64,000 nt of DNA from Clusia tigrina (taxonomy: Eukaryota > Arthropoda > Insecta > Diptera > Clusiidae): contig OV050032.1 of the NCBI GenBank assembly GCA_920105625.2, forward strand, positions 136,249,107-136,313,106. Direction: 5' to 3'. Of this stretch, positions 26,048 to 37,026 are shown piece after piece; the stretch's first letter is position 1, and every line of letters begins with the position of its first letter. A program made the translations under genes and the position numbers. The notes beneath the pieces are model-generated. The model made no database searches. It was not told the DNA's origin and worked only from the letters and a program-made list of their open reading frames with translations.

Positions 26048-26105
26048 ATGTATATTTATTATTATTTTGTTTATTTTATACATCTGTCACCATTATACTG
26101 ACATT
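26048..26105 (-). repeat. Right half of the inverted repeat flanking the gypsy
   Basis: Reverse complement of 21061-21113 (ATACATCTGTCACCATTATA here). Before the gypsy insertion the two halves would have been separated only by TA repeats. Confidence 0.8.
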
Positions 26106-26560
26106 GTGACTAATCAAGACTTTTTCAATATCCGATAGTATTCGATTAAATGAAACTGCTTCACTGTAATTTCTTAAAAAATTTTCACTCATGTCTCTTT
26201 TAAATTCTTTCCACAATGCTAACGCATTTGCCGATACATTCAATACACAAAGAAGAGAAAGCAGATGACGCATTTCCGATAGGAAATTCAATTGCTTCAT
26301 TTAAACATTCGCGGCATTCGTTATCATTAGATGCAATACCGCGAGCATAACATGCTCGACAAATGTGTTGTATAGTACACCATTGTAAGTCTTAACTTCA
26401 TCAAATCATTTTGGACCCCACAATAAAATAGTTCAATGTTTTTCGGAGAGACATACATACATGGTATACATGACATAGAGAAAATACATGGTATGATTTC
26501 GTTATATGGCACAACATATTGTGTATCGTGTATGGGCCGCTTAATACTCACATCCATACG
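26106..26560 (-). pseudogene. Helitron Rep-helicase linker fragment, second family
   Basis: On the reverse strand from about 26370 to 26078 the frame reads CRACYARGIASNDNECRECLNEAIEFLSEMRHLL, in short blocks, then NALALWKEFKRDMSENFL and SFNRILSDIEKVL. This is the segment between nuclease and helicase in Helitron proteins (compare LWDTYKNYIAEDILHRI in the forward copy). It is clearly divergent from the Helitron at 7643-15184, so it is another family. Upstream to 26560 the sequence is weakly readable in mixed frames. Confidence 0.65.
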
Positions 26561-26603
26561 TACCTAAATATTTGCATACAAAACACAAACTTTGAAGTCC
26601 GCA

Positions 26604-27009
26604 AGTCATATATGATGACATCCCATCCCTCAGAAACTGCTACACCAAATGAAGATTCAGCGACGTTCGCTAAAATAGCGAACGCTGCTGAAAACAGTGT
26701 GCAGTTCAAATTCTGAGATCTGTTCAGTTTGTTAAATTAATGAAACACCGCAACGCTTGAGATAAGCTCATGCTAAGCGCGTAGCATGTTCCTAAGTGAC
26801 ATAAATACCAAGTAAGCATTTTCTTTGTGATAGATTTAAGATATGAATTTATGTATTAAAAAGAAATAGTTGCAGATCAACCACTAAGACATAAAGATCT
26901 TAACGCGGCTCAATAAAAAATTTTATTTAATTAAAAGAAGAATACATGTTTTTTTATAATAACTATAAATTTTATTTAATTAAAAAGAATACATCTTTTT
27001 ATTTTAACT
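26604..27009 (+). repeat. Errantivirus-like 5' LTR
   Basis: 406 bp, AGT...AACT. It carries two short perfect inverted repeats: GTTCGCTA/TAGCGAAC at 26665-26683 and CATGCTA/TAGCATG at 26769-26788. The first is missing from the 3' LTR. TGGCGACAAGGATAGG starting at 27009 is the likely primer binding site, overlapping the LTR by one T. Confidence 0.9.
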
Positions 27010-27405
27010 GGCGACAAGGATAGGATGCTAGATAAAAAAAAGCATTGAGTGATTCGGACTAACAACAAAAAATATTTATTTCGGTTTACACAATAAGTAA
27101 CGAATTGTGAAATTGTGGACATTTTTTTTATGACAAAAGAAAAAGTGAAGAAGCTGAACAAAAAAATTGTTTAATTGTTTTAAATAATTGATTCGAAAAC
27201 TGTGGAAAAAATTTTTTTACAACAAAAGAATAAGTGAAGTTTAAAGAAAAAATTATATTTGAAATAAACAATAAATTTGAAAAACCGTGAAAAAAAATCT
27301 TTTATAATAAAAGCAAAAGTGAAGTTGAACGAAAAGAAAAAGAAAACTGAACTAAAATGGTTTAGAAAACCCCAGTGACAAAACAATTTTTTGTGATATA
27401 CTAAA
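27010..27405 (+). other. Leader between primer binding site and gag
   Basis: Very A-rich, with repeated AAAAAGTGAAG-like strings about every 65 bp (27140, 27230 and 27310), suggesting small internal duplications. No coding frame. Confidence 0.6.
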
Positions 27406-28280
27406 ATGTTGTCTTTGTCGGATTGCCTGCGGGAAGTTCGCATTGTACCACCATTCAATGGTGAGGATAATTACACCATCCAGAACTTTCTCAGAGATGT
27501 TGGGGTTGTGTTGTCGCTGACGCCGGAGGAGCACAGCGGACCAATTAAGATAATATTAGCAAACACAGTGTAGGGGAAGGCACTCAGGATCGTCGAGGGA
27601 CTCACAGACATGTCGTGGGACAATATCCTGCTACAATTTGGAGTAAAATGGTGATATTTCCATTTGAAGGAAGAGGCCATGAACATAAAGCTAGACAAGA
27701 TTCTAAATGAAATGAATTAGAAATTTAGCGTGGAAATCGAGAAAAACACCGATTTCGATCCAGATAAGAGTTCAAAGTTAAATTTTGACAATTATTTTAA
27801 TTTTTTGCCAATACATGTAAAACGTTATTGCTTCAGAACGATATTAATAGTGTATCGGAAGCACATAATTATTATATTGAAAACAATCTAATGGGAGACA
27901 TTAGACTAAAAACAGCAAGGTTTTAAAAATAGTAATCCTAATTACAATAATTGGTATGAAAATAGAAACAGAAACAATTCGGGAAGCTTTCGAAATCGGG
28001 TTGGCAACGAAGTTCAGCCAAGTAGACAAAACAATTTCTGAAATTTTGATAGAAATTATCAATAGGGCCTTCCAAATAGATTCAATAATTCAGGCAATTT
28101 TGCAAATAATAAAGGTTACCAACAAGGTTTTAGTAGACATTTTAATTACTCGGGAAATAGTAGGAATCATCAACAACTCTGACAAGTTTCCAAGCAGGGA
28201 ACGATACCAAGAGCCAATGGATGTGGACGCGGCACAGGTTGAACATTTTCGACTATTGGCTCGGAATACCAACTATTCAT
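27406..28280 (+). pseudogene. Errantivirus-like gag, multiply disrupted
   Basis: ATG 27406 opens MLSLSDCLREVRIVPPFNG, the errantiviral Gag start pattern, and runs to TAG at 27571. It then resumes in frame with GKALRIVEGLTDMSWDNILLQFG before TGA at 27649. The end (27956-28280) includes an Asn-Phe-rich stretch in one frame and EPMDVDAAQ in another, the usual Gag C-terminal motif of this group. Several stops and shifts make it dead. Confidence 0.75.
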
Positions 28281-28439
28281 AGCGACTCTTACAATAAATT
28301 TAACCCCAAATTATTTAACCCCAATTACAGCTGCTACTACAACTCTGGGTGATTATAGGGTTTTTAGTCACTTGAAAACACTTAAAAGCTTAGTTACATC
28401 CATTAAAAGCTTAGGTACATCCACAAAATAATTACGAAC

Positions 28440-29510
28440 ACTGACAAACCTATTTACTAAAAAATTTCCAGATATCTTCAGATTTACGATAAAGAAATTG
28501 GGAGACAAAATCAAGAAATGATCTTGCAGGGAATAATAAGGCCGATTAAATCACCTTATAATTCACCCTTGTGGATAGTATCCAAGAAAAGAGATAATTC
28601 AAGCGAGAAAGTAAATTGGCGTATAGTCATTGATTACCTTAAATTGAATAATATCACGGTAGATGATAAATTTCGTATTCCAAATATAGATTCTCTTTTT
28701 GAAAAGTTAGGTCGCGCCCAATACTTTTCAACTTTGGATATAGCCCAAGGTTTCTATCAAATATTAATGGATGAAAAAGATATCGAAAAAACTGCATTTT
28801 CAACACCCAAGGGTCATTTTTAGTACATTCGAATGCCACTCGGACTGAAGAATCAACCCGCTACTTTCCAGCAAATCATGTATGTATTAAGAGAGATGAA
28901 TCATGTATTAAGAAAGTTTATTAAGAAAATATGTGTTATTTATATGGATGACATTTTAGTCTTCTCAACCTCATAAGAGGAAGAATTTGAAAATTTGGAA
29001 AAAATATTTAACAAACTTAATGAAATTAATTTAAAAGTGCAACTAACCACGTGTAATTTATTGGCAAAACAAACAGAATTTTTCGGACATATTATTATAA
29101 CAGACGGAATTAAGCCAAACCCAGAAAAAGTCAAAATAATAAACAATCTACTGTTACCCAAAACAATTAAAGAAATCAAATCTTTCCTTGGACCAACAGG
29201 TTTTTAAAGAAAATTTATAACAAATTATTCACTTATCGCAAATCTGATGGTGAAATATCTAAAGAAAAATACAAAAACTAATATTTCTGATCCCGCATGC
29301 GTGAGAGCATTTAATGAATTGAAAAAGGTAAGCCAGAATTGGATAAGTACCATTCTGGCTTACCCTGATTTTAACAAGAAATTTGTTCTTACAATTGATG
29401 CAAGTAATGTAGCATTAGGCGCGGTACAGAGTGAAGACGGCAATCCAATTGGTTATGCAAGCCGCACTCTGAACGGACATTATTAACTATTAGCTAGCGA
29501 AAAAAAACAC
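28440..29510 (+). pseudogene. Errantivirus-like reverse transcriptase and start of RNase H
   Basis: Readable RT blocks are [77 protein letters not shown] (YMDD active site near 28938), then the connection and RNase H start (LTIDASNVALGAVQ and GYASRTLNGHY). Stops interrupt at 28821, near 28974, near 29205 and at 29484. The sequence then runs into a reverse-strand retroposon, so RNase H is cut. No protease was recognised between gag and RT, implying a deletion. Confidence 0.88.
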
Positions 29511-32445
29511 CGCGACCTAAGAGATCTATTGTGCAGCCTCGTACCCAACTAAAACAATCCTAGACTATTTAAAAATCTCGTAACTGCTGTGGGCTTAGTT
29601 TTGACTAGGTGATTTGGAGATAAGAACCCACTGCCTAGATAGTTATGTCTGCATCTTTCCACCGCTGGGCAAGTGCATGAAATATGTTCTGCTCTTTCCT
29701 GCTCCTCTTGACAGAGTCGACAGGAATCGTCTTCTACCACGCCTATTTTTTCAGATGGTAATTTAAACTAAAATGTCCTGTTAAAAGTTCAGTATAGAGT
29801 TTGATGTCATTTCTGCTGAGGTTTAAAGAAGCATCTACCTTGATGTGTTCAGGATCAATAAGTAGTCTCGACTGCCGCATGCCTTTTTGGGCTCTCCAGT
29901 AGTTTAGCAGACCTCGTTTTCCTGTTCGCACAACAAGTTATTTGTGAAGCTACTGTTTACTCCACGAAGGGTTCTGGACCTATGAAAGCAGTGCCTGCGC
30001 CCCTTTTTTCCAAAGAGTCCGCCATTTCGTTACCCTCATGTCCCTCATGTCCCGGTACCCACATTAGCGTAACAGAGTGTCTCGCTGCTAGAGTATTGAG
30101 GAGTTTAGAGCAATCCCAGAACAGCTTTGATTGGAATGAGAAGTTTATTAATGATTTCAGAGCTGCCTGGCTATCTGAGAGTATGCATATTTTGGTGTTG
30201 CGTGTACCCCTGCGTAGACATTCTCTAGCACATAACTCTAAAGCGTGGACCTCCGCCTGAAAAATAGAAGCTTTTTTTCCTATTGCATTTGCTTCTTGGA
30301 AATTTGGCCCTACAATTCCAGCTCCTGCACAGCCATCTTCTATTTTGGACCCACAGTATACCACAACTGTGAGTACTGTTTTATTATTATTTCAATCTTT
30401 CTCCAAGCTGACCGATCACTGATGACCACTTTCAAGTGCTTGGAGAAGTCTAATTTTGTGTACATTTTATCGAAGATCATGAGGCACGGAGAATTCCAGA
30501 CAGTATCCAGAATCTTTGCGTGCCCCGATAGGTTGCCTTCTTTAAGATGGGCTAGATTAGGTAGCCTTAGGGCTGCGCTGGCCGCCATCCTCTTAACTAC
30601 AAGGTGTAGAGAAGTCAGTCCAGTGATCATTCCCAAAGCTACTGTGGGGCACGTTCTCATTACTCTCGTCACACTCAAACAGGCTATACGGTGAATCTAT
30701 TTAAGGGTCATCTGAGCTTTTGTTTGGTTTACTTTTGGCCACCATACCAACAGAGCATGTGTAATCATTGGTACTATTATTGTTTTATATGACCACGCCA
30801 TCAGTTTTGGCCGTAGTCCCCATGTTTTACCGTACAAACTCTGGCAAGCGTAGGTTGCTCTTAAGGCTTTACTAGTTATGTATGATAAGTGGTTTTTCCA
30901 AGTTGGAATTTTGTATAGTATTACTCCCAGATATTTCATTTCATTTGACATTGTTAAGTTCGTGGTCCCTAAACTTAAGGTCCCCAGATTCAGTTTCCTT
31001 CTTTTGGTGAAGGGTACCCCTTTTTTCTTATTCGGATTTATCGATAGTCTTTTCTCTTGACACCAGTTTTGCGTGATGTCAAGAGCTAGTTGCATGCGAT
31101 CTGTTATGGTAGAGACAAACTTGCCTCAGACCATAATTACCAAATCATCCGCAAAGCCCTGAACTTCGAATCCGAGGCTATTGAGAGTTTGTGAGAGCTC
31201 GTCGATAACCAATAACCATAGGAGTGGCGATAGGACGCCCCCCTGGGGACATCCTTTGGTTGACCTGACAATTAGCTTTGCTGTCCCTGTTTCAAAGATT
31301 GTTGTGCTGTTTTTCAGCATATTGAGAACCCATGTTATGATCAGTCTTTGTATACCTTTCCTGTTCATCCCCTCCTCAATTGATCTGAAAGTCGCATTGT
31401 CAAAAGCCCCCGTAATGTCAAACGATGTACAGAGAGCTATATCTTTACCCTCAAATGCTTTTCAATTTTGCTCGTTAAGCTATGTATGGCTGTCTCAGTC
31501 GATTTGCCTGATTGGTTAGCATATTGTTCAATATAAAGAGGAGAATCTTTAAGATAAGTTTCTCTGATATATTGGTCCAGAATTTTTTCCATAAATTTTA
31601 GCAGGAATGACGTAAGGGTAATGGGCCGATAGGCTTTTGGCATGTGGTCCGCCTTTTTGCCTGCTTTCGGTATGAAAGCCACCCTAGCCTTCGTCCAAGG
31701 TTTAGACACTATGAGTCTTTTCCAGGCTTATCCTGAAAATGTTTGTTAGCACATGCGCCAATACATCAACACCTTGCCGAAGTAGGCACGGTTGTATATT
31801 ATCGACACCTGGGGATTTGAATGGTCTAAAAGTGAAGATAGCCCATTTGGTTTTGTTGACGGTGAAGATTCTGCAAGCCAGTGTTAGTTCCCTCCGTGTA
31901 GGCATCAAGAAATGAGTATTCTCGATGATTTCACTATCCTCCCCACTAGTGGCACAGCCTGGGAAGTGAGTATCCAACAAAAGCTGTCCCGTCTCTTCCA
32001 GGCTCTCCGTAAAATTTCCGTCAGCTTTCTTAAATGTAGAAATGCCATTTAAGTGATCTTTATTGAGTGATTTCTGGAGTCGAGTAGCTGCTGGGAGAAT
32101 TTCAATATCCTCACAGTACTTTTTCCATGAGTCTCTCTTGGGTCTTCTCAACTTATTATTATAGGCCGTTAAGGCACTTCTATAGGATGCCCAGTCACCA
32201 TTAGACTAGGCTCTATTAAAGAGTTGCCGGGCTTTTTTCCGCAAAATGTATAGCTCCCCACTCCACCAGGGTACGTTCCTAGAACGTTTTTTCACAACTT
32301 GATTGCAACTACTTTCAAAAGAATCAATTATTATATTATTTAATTTGCTAACTTCAAGATCTAGTTCCTCAGAATTACTTATTCTTTCTAAGTAAAAGTT
32401 AAATATCGACAAGTTGGTGTTTCTAACATTTCTTATTTCGTAGTT
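29510..32445 (-). mobile_element. I/LOA-type non-LTR retrotransposon inserted in the gypsy pol
   Basis: Reverse-strand element splitting the gypsy RNase H from the integrase. It is 5'-truncated (no endonuclease). Its 3' end lies near 29510-29560. Junctions are estimated to within about 30 bp; no target duplication could be picked out. Confidence 0.82.
29549..32430 (-). pseudogene. I/LOA-type ORF2: RT, RNase H and zinc-like tail
   Basis: Reading from 32412 downward: the linker (NVPWWSGELYILRKKARQLF), RT with FKSPGVDNIQP, AYRPITLTSFLLK (31650), a gap, PQGGVLSPLLW and FADDLVIMV (31140), and RT C-terminal YLGVILYKIPTWKNH. RNase H follows, with FQAEVHALELCA, ILSDSQAALKSL and LMWVPGHEGHEGNEMADSL (30364-29957). 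A C-terminal LLTGHFSLNYHL plus CRLCQEE-H-C-C zinc-like motif ends the protein. Seven separate frames are needed, so many indels are present. RNase H marks it as I-group or LOA-related rather than Jockey. It differs clearly from the LOA copies at 18390 and 34345. Confidence 0.82.
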
Positions 32446-33333
32446 GCCTCCAATTTCACGAAAAGTTCTAAATTAGCAAAAGACCTTTTGAACGAAGTGC
32501 AAGCATTAAAAATTATTGAAAATATACATTAAAATACAAATCAAAGGGGGATATTGGAAAAATACGAAGAAATAAAAGATAAATATTTTTATCCCAATCT
32601 AATAAAATACATAAATCGCTTTATAAACAGTTGTAGAATATGTAATGAAAACAAACATGATCGAAAACCGTTTAAGGAATATTTTAATCGTACCCAAACT
32701 CCACAAAGACCAAATGAAATTGTTCATATTGACATATTTCAAGTACAAAGAACATATTTTTTAACATCAATAGACAGATCTACAAAATTAGGTAGCATTC
32801 ATAAAATACATGACAAAAACATGATTATTATAAAAGCTAAGTTAGAAGAAAGAATTGAATTTTTAGGCAAGCCAGCTTTATTGATTATGGACAATGAATT
32901 TCACAATTAATTAATAAATATGTTCTGCAGTGAAAAAGGTGTTAAATCACACTTTACAACGCCAAATTCGCATACACGAAATTCGGAAATTGAACGATTG
33001 CATTCAACACTATTAAAAAGAGAAGATGAAAATGGCGATATTGAAGAATTACCAATCAGGGCAATATGTTTTTATAATTCAACCACAAAACATAAACCAA
33101 TCGACTTTATTAACCAACTAAACTTAAATCTTAAAAAAATAGCAAAGGTTTCAAATAAAAGAAAAACCAAAGCCATTGACAGACTAAATTCAAAGAGAGA
33201 ATGTGTACCAAATTACTATAATCCAAATATACTCGTATTCATAAAGAATCTAAGAGCCCAAAGACAAAAGATGGCCAAAAGATATTTAAAATGTAACACT
33301 AATATTCAAAACAAAATGGATATAGCAAATTAA
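32446..33333 (+). pseudogene. Errantivirus-like integrase
   Basis: Continues the gypsy pol after the retroposon: KSSKLAKDLLNEVQ, then ILEKYEEIKDKYFYPNLIKYI and CRICNENKHDRKPF (the Cys pair of the zinc domain), the core with HIDIFQVQRTYFLTSIDR (first Asp) and LIMDNEFHN (second Asp), and NSEIERLHSTL (Glu). The C-terminal domain continues to 33333. Stops at 32529 and 32908 break it. Confidence 0.85.
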
Positions 33334-33378
33334 AAGACCTTTAAAATATTTTCAGGTAACAGTCCTAGTAACAATGTT

Positions 33379-34340
33379 TATAATGTTGTCGGAATCGATT
33401 CAGGCGGCAGTTTTCGTTGATAAAATCGAAACAGAGGCTGGTTATGCACCAATTAAAATAAATTAAATTAAAAACGGATGGTTCATTTTTGGTCTTAATA
33501 AAGAGATAAGCCAGCTTGAACACCGAATGATAATAATTTCAATTCATACTAGACAGAAAAGAGCTTTAGTGAATATGTGCGGAAGAGCAATCAACTGGTT
33601 ATTCGGAAATTTAGATGATGAAGACAGACAAAGTATTAATGACCATTTTAAGAAGTTACCAATAAATACATACAATTTAGTCAACGATATGAATAAACAA
33701 AATAAAATAAACGATGATTTGCAAAGCTATTTGAAAAATATTGGATGAATCCTTGAGTCAGCTAAGGAAATTTGTAATCAGACTTATGCCAAAACGATTG
33801 AAGAAAGCTTCGAAATTACCAAATATAATAACTTTCTGTTACTAATAAACCAAATAGCAGAGAAAATTGAAAAAATACAGGAAAATATACTAATGTTAAA
33901 ACATAAAATAGTGAATAAGTTATTTTTAACTAATAATAGATTATTGATAGTCTTAAATTGAAATATATAAAAGGTAGTTTGGGATCTTTTATTAATGACA
34001 CAATCCTATTTCTATTATTAATCCCAAATTTTATTACTGAAGATTTTAAAACAAGAACGACTGTACCAATACCTAATGAAATTTTTATGCAACTAGATAT
34101 CAAAATAACAAAAATTGTAAGCATAAAAAATAAAACATACACTAGATGAAAATGATATTTCAAAACTGGAAAGAGCAAATGTTTGCATATCTAATATATT
34201 AAATAACATTTGTAAGAAATAAGTAATAAGAATAAGAAGGTTGTAAGAAAGTAAAATCTACAGAAAAATTAGAAGAAATCAAATATATTTTTGAAGATAA
34301 ATATGTAAATACAAAATTTTATATTCTTTATATTGTACTT
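33379..34340 (+). pseudogene. Errantivirus-like env remnant
   Basis: Short frames in the expected env position. A basic RQKR site precedes a hydrophobic GRAINWLFG stretch and NLDDEDRQSI (33540-33640), the arrangement at the surface/transmembrane subunit junction of insect errantiviral envelope proteins. Helical Asn-Lys-rich sequence follows to about 33930. Stops (33465 and 33748, and several after 33958) and loss of the Cys-rich part make it nonfunctional. It is cut by the LOA insertion near 34345; a membrane-anchor tail resumes at 36747. Confidence 0.72.
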
Positions 34341-34344
34341 AAGA

Positions 34345-36746
34345 GATTATCCTTCCATGGCTGCTACAAATATATAATGCAAGCCTCAGATTGCAATATA
34401 TTCCCTTACGCTGGCGCACGGCTCGGGTCGTCTTCATCCCAAAAGTTGGTTAGGCCTCACACAACAAACGTAAGGATTACAGACCCATAAGTCTAATATA
34501 CTTTCTTCTTAAGGTTCTAGAAAGAGTTATTGACCTACATATCAGGACATCGATGAACCCTTCTCTTCTCTCTGTATCTCAAAACGCTTTCTCTAAAGGC
34601 AAATCGGTTGAAACAGCACTTCATTCTCTCATTTCTCAAGTTGACAAATCCTTGGTATACAAGGAATTCTCACTTGCCATATTTCTGGACATCGAGGGAG
34701 CATTCAACAATCTATCCCCCAACGCTGTCATTTCTGCACTCTTAACCTTAACCTGAATTCAGGCCTTCTTAAATTTATAGAGCTTCTACTAAAATCTAGA
34801 ATCATCACTTCCACGATCGGCAGTGCCCAATCAAGGTGGGTGGTTAACAGGGGCATGCCACAAGGGGTGTTTTATCACCCCTCCTCTGGAACCTGGCAGT
34901 TAACATACTACTAGTGAGATTGGAATCTACTGGATGCAAAGTGGTAGCCTATGCGGACGACATATCAATCGCAGCATCCGGCAAATTCCCCCAAACACTT
35001 TCCTAAAAACTTAACTATTCACTCTCTATTGTGTCGAACTGGTGTCGTGAATTCAAACTTGGGGTTAACCCATCCAAAACCGAGACAATGCATTTCACTA
35101 GGAAGTACCAAATTCCAAGGTTTGCAATTCCTAGTCTAAACCGCACTCCGATCTCTTTGAGTACACACGTTAAGTACTTAGGCCTGATTCTCGACCCAAA
35201 GCTTTATTGGAAAGCCAATCTAGCTGAGAGAGCACGTAAGGCAACATGCGCTATATACTGTTGTAAAAGAGCAGTTGGTGCACGATGGGGACTTTGTCCT
35301 CGAGTCGTGCTCTGGCTCTACACGGCCATCGTTGAACCAAACCTATTATACGGGTCGGTCTTCTGGTGGCAAGATCTCGAAAAAGCCTGCAATATCAAAC
35401 CCCTTGATAAAATCAGAAGATCCGTTGCTCCACTGATCACTGGCGCTCTTCGAAGCACACCTACGAAAGCCCTTTTTGCCATGCTGCACTAGCTCCCTTC
35501 GGGGATCCTGGTTTAGCAACAAGCCCTGCTGACAGCGATTAGACATAACGCTCTTTCGCGCTGGCGCTTAGCTCTCACGGGCCATGATTCAATTCTGAAT
35601 CAGGATCCACCTGTCCCCAACTTTATTGATTATATGTCGGTCTATCCCGATTTGAATTGGGAATTCGACATCAATATTCCAAGTAGAAACGACTGGACTG
35701 CAAAAAACCTAATCGTCGGTGAAACAGTCGCAATCTACACCGAAGGTTCCAAGCATGGAGGTAGAGTTGGCAGCGGTATTTATTCCGACAAGCTCGACTT
35801 AAACATCTCCCTACGTCTCCCAGACCATTGCCGCGCTTTTCAAACTGAGGTCATGGCTATTTATCACGCAGCCAAAGGGATGCTGAGTAGTGATATCGGT
35901 GCAGTCGACGTATCGTTCTTCTCAGACAGCCAGGCCGCCATTAAATCGATTTTTGGCTCCACGGCCACATCAAGACTAGCTCATGAATGTCGAACATCTT
36001 TAAATGAGCTCGCAAGTTACTCTCGGTTGCACCTAGTCTGGGTTCCCGGACATAGCGAAATCCTGGTAAATTGCGAGGCGGACGAGCTTGCCAAGGCAGG
36101 CACGCTAATGCACGACATACACCCCTCCGTAAACATCGGCTTTCCACTGGCAACAGCCAAGCTCGAAACCAAACAGAAATATCTGGCTGACGCCTACAAA
36201 TCCTGGGCTAACGAGGAATCCTGCCACATGGCAAGACTTGGGCAAGAATGGACAAAAACAGAACCAGTCAACTTTTTCGACTTGATCGCGTATCACTGTC
36301 GACAACTGTGTCGGTTTTGACCGGCCACTGCATAATGGGACAGCACGCAGAAAGACTGGGCCTACCTTCAAATGAATTTTGCCGAGGCTGTGGCTCCGAG
36401 GAGGAGGACGAGACGGTTTTCCACCTCTTATGCCACTGCCCATCCTTGAGCAGAAGAAGAATTCGCACCTTTGGTGCCCCATTTCTTACAAGGCTGACAG
36501 AGCTGTCATCCATTAATATTAGGGACATAGCCAGGTTCATCAAAGTATCAGGATGGTTTCCTGAAACATGACGGGGGAGTCGTGCCTTTCCTGGCGCTGT
36601 CCTTGCGCTGACTATCACCATCCCAAGTACGGAAACTTTTTAGTCAGTGCTTGAACGGCGCCACACCGTGGTATCACAATGGGCCATTATGTGTGTTCAA
36701 GTGTGCTTTTGGCAAACTGGGCGGCCAGTCCTACCTAACCTAACCT
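34345..36746 (+). mobile_element. LOA-clade retrotransposon inserted in env
   Basis: 5'-truncated within RT and complete at the 3' end. The 3' end is ACCTAACCTAACCT (36733-36746), a short 5-bp-periodic tail, after a 3' UTR that shares CACAACGAGCCATT-like sequence with the LOA at 20750. Env sequence resumes directly afterwards. Confidence 0.88.
34350..36570 (+). pseudogene. LOA ORF2: RT, RNase H and zinc-like tail
   Basis: RT pieces are WLLQIYNASLRL, KSVETALHSLISQVDKSL, FLDIEGAFNNL, AYADDISIAASGKFP (34950) and CREFKLGVNPSKTETMHF (35040-35492), with YLGLILDPKLYWKANL. RNase H (35634-36320) has IYTEGSK where YTDGSK is expected, then FQTEVMAIYHA, FFSDSQAAIKS and WVPGHSEILVNCEADELAK. So the first catalytic Asp is replaced by Glu. 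The tail includes LTGHCIMGQHAERLGLP and CRGCGSEEEDETVFHLLCHCP, a CCHC-like motif. TGA at 36318 and several frame changes disrupt it. RNase H and zinc tail are better preserved than RT. Confidence 0.88.
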
Positions 36747-36839
36747 ATATTGAACTTACCATAATTGTAATATACTTATTTACAAGAAAATTTTTAAAGT
36801 TTGTAAAATTTCGAAGAGACTCGAAATCTAAGGGGGCCG
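36747..36839 (+). pseudogene. Env membrane-anchor tail and polypurine tract
   Basis: The frame reads IELTIIVIYLFTRKFLKFVKF then a basic end, matching the C-terminal anchor of an errantiviral env and continuing the env cut at 34345. AAGGGGGCCG just before the LTR is the likely polypurine tract. Confidence 0.65.
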
Positions 36840-36991
36840 AGTCATATATGATGACATCCCATCACCCTCAGCAACTGCTACACCAAATGAAAGCTGCTGA
36901 AAAGAGTGTGCAGTTCAAATTCTGAGATCTGTTTATTCTATTTATGAATCCTCAGTTTGTTTAATTAATGAAATACCGCAATGCTTGAGAT
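36840..36991 (+). repeat. Errantivirus-like 3' LTR, left segment
   Basis: Begins AGTCATATATGATGACATCC like 26604. It lacks about 26 bp present in the 5' LTR, including the GTTCGCTA/TAGCGAAC palindrome. It ends in CTTGAGAT at the P-like insertion. Confidence 0.9.
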
Positions 36992-37026
36992 CAAATACGA
37001 TATATAGAGAATATGCGACAACCTTC

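Noticed and set aside
36733..36746. Interstitial telomere
   Set aside because: Only two and a half CCTAA units at the 3' end of a LOA element; better explained as the element tail.
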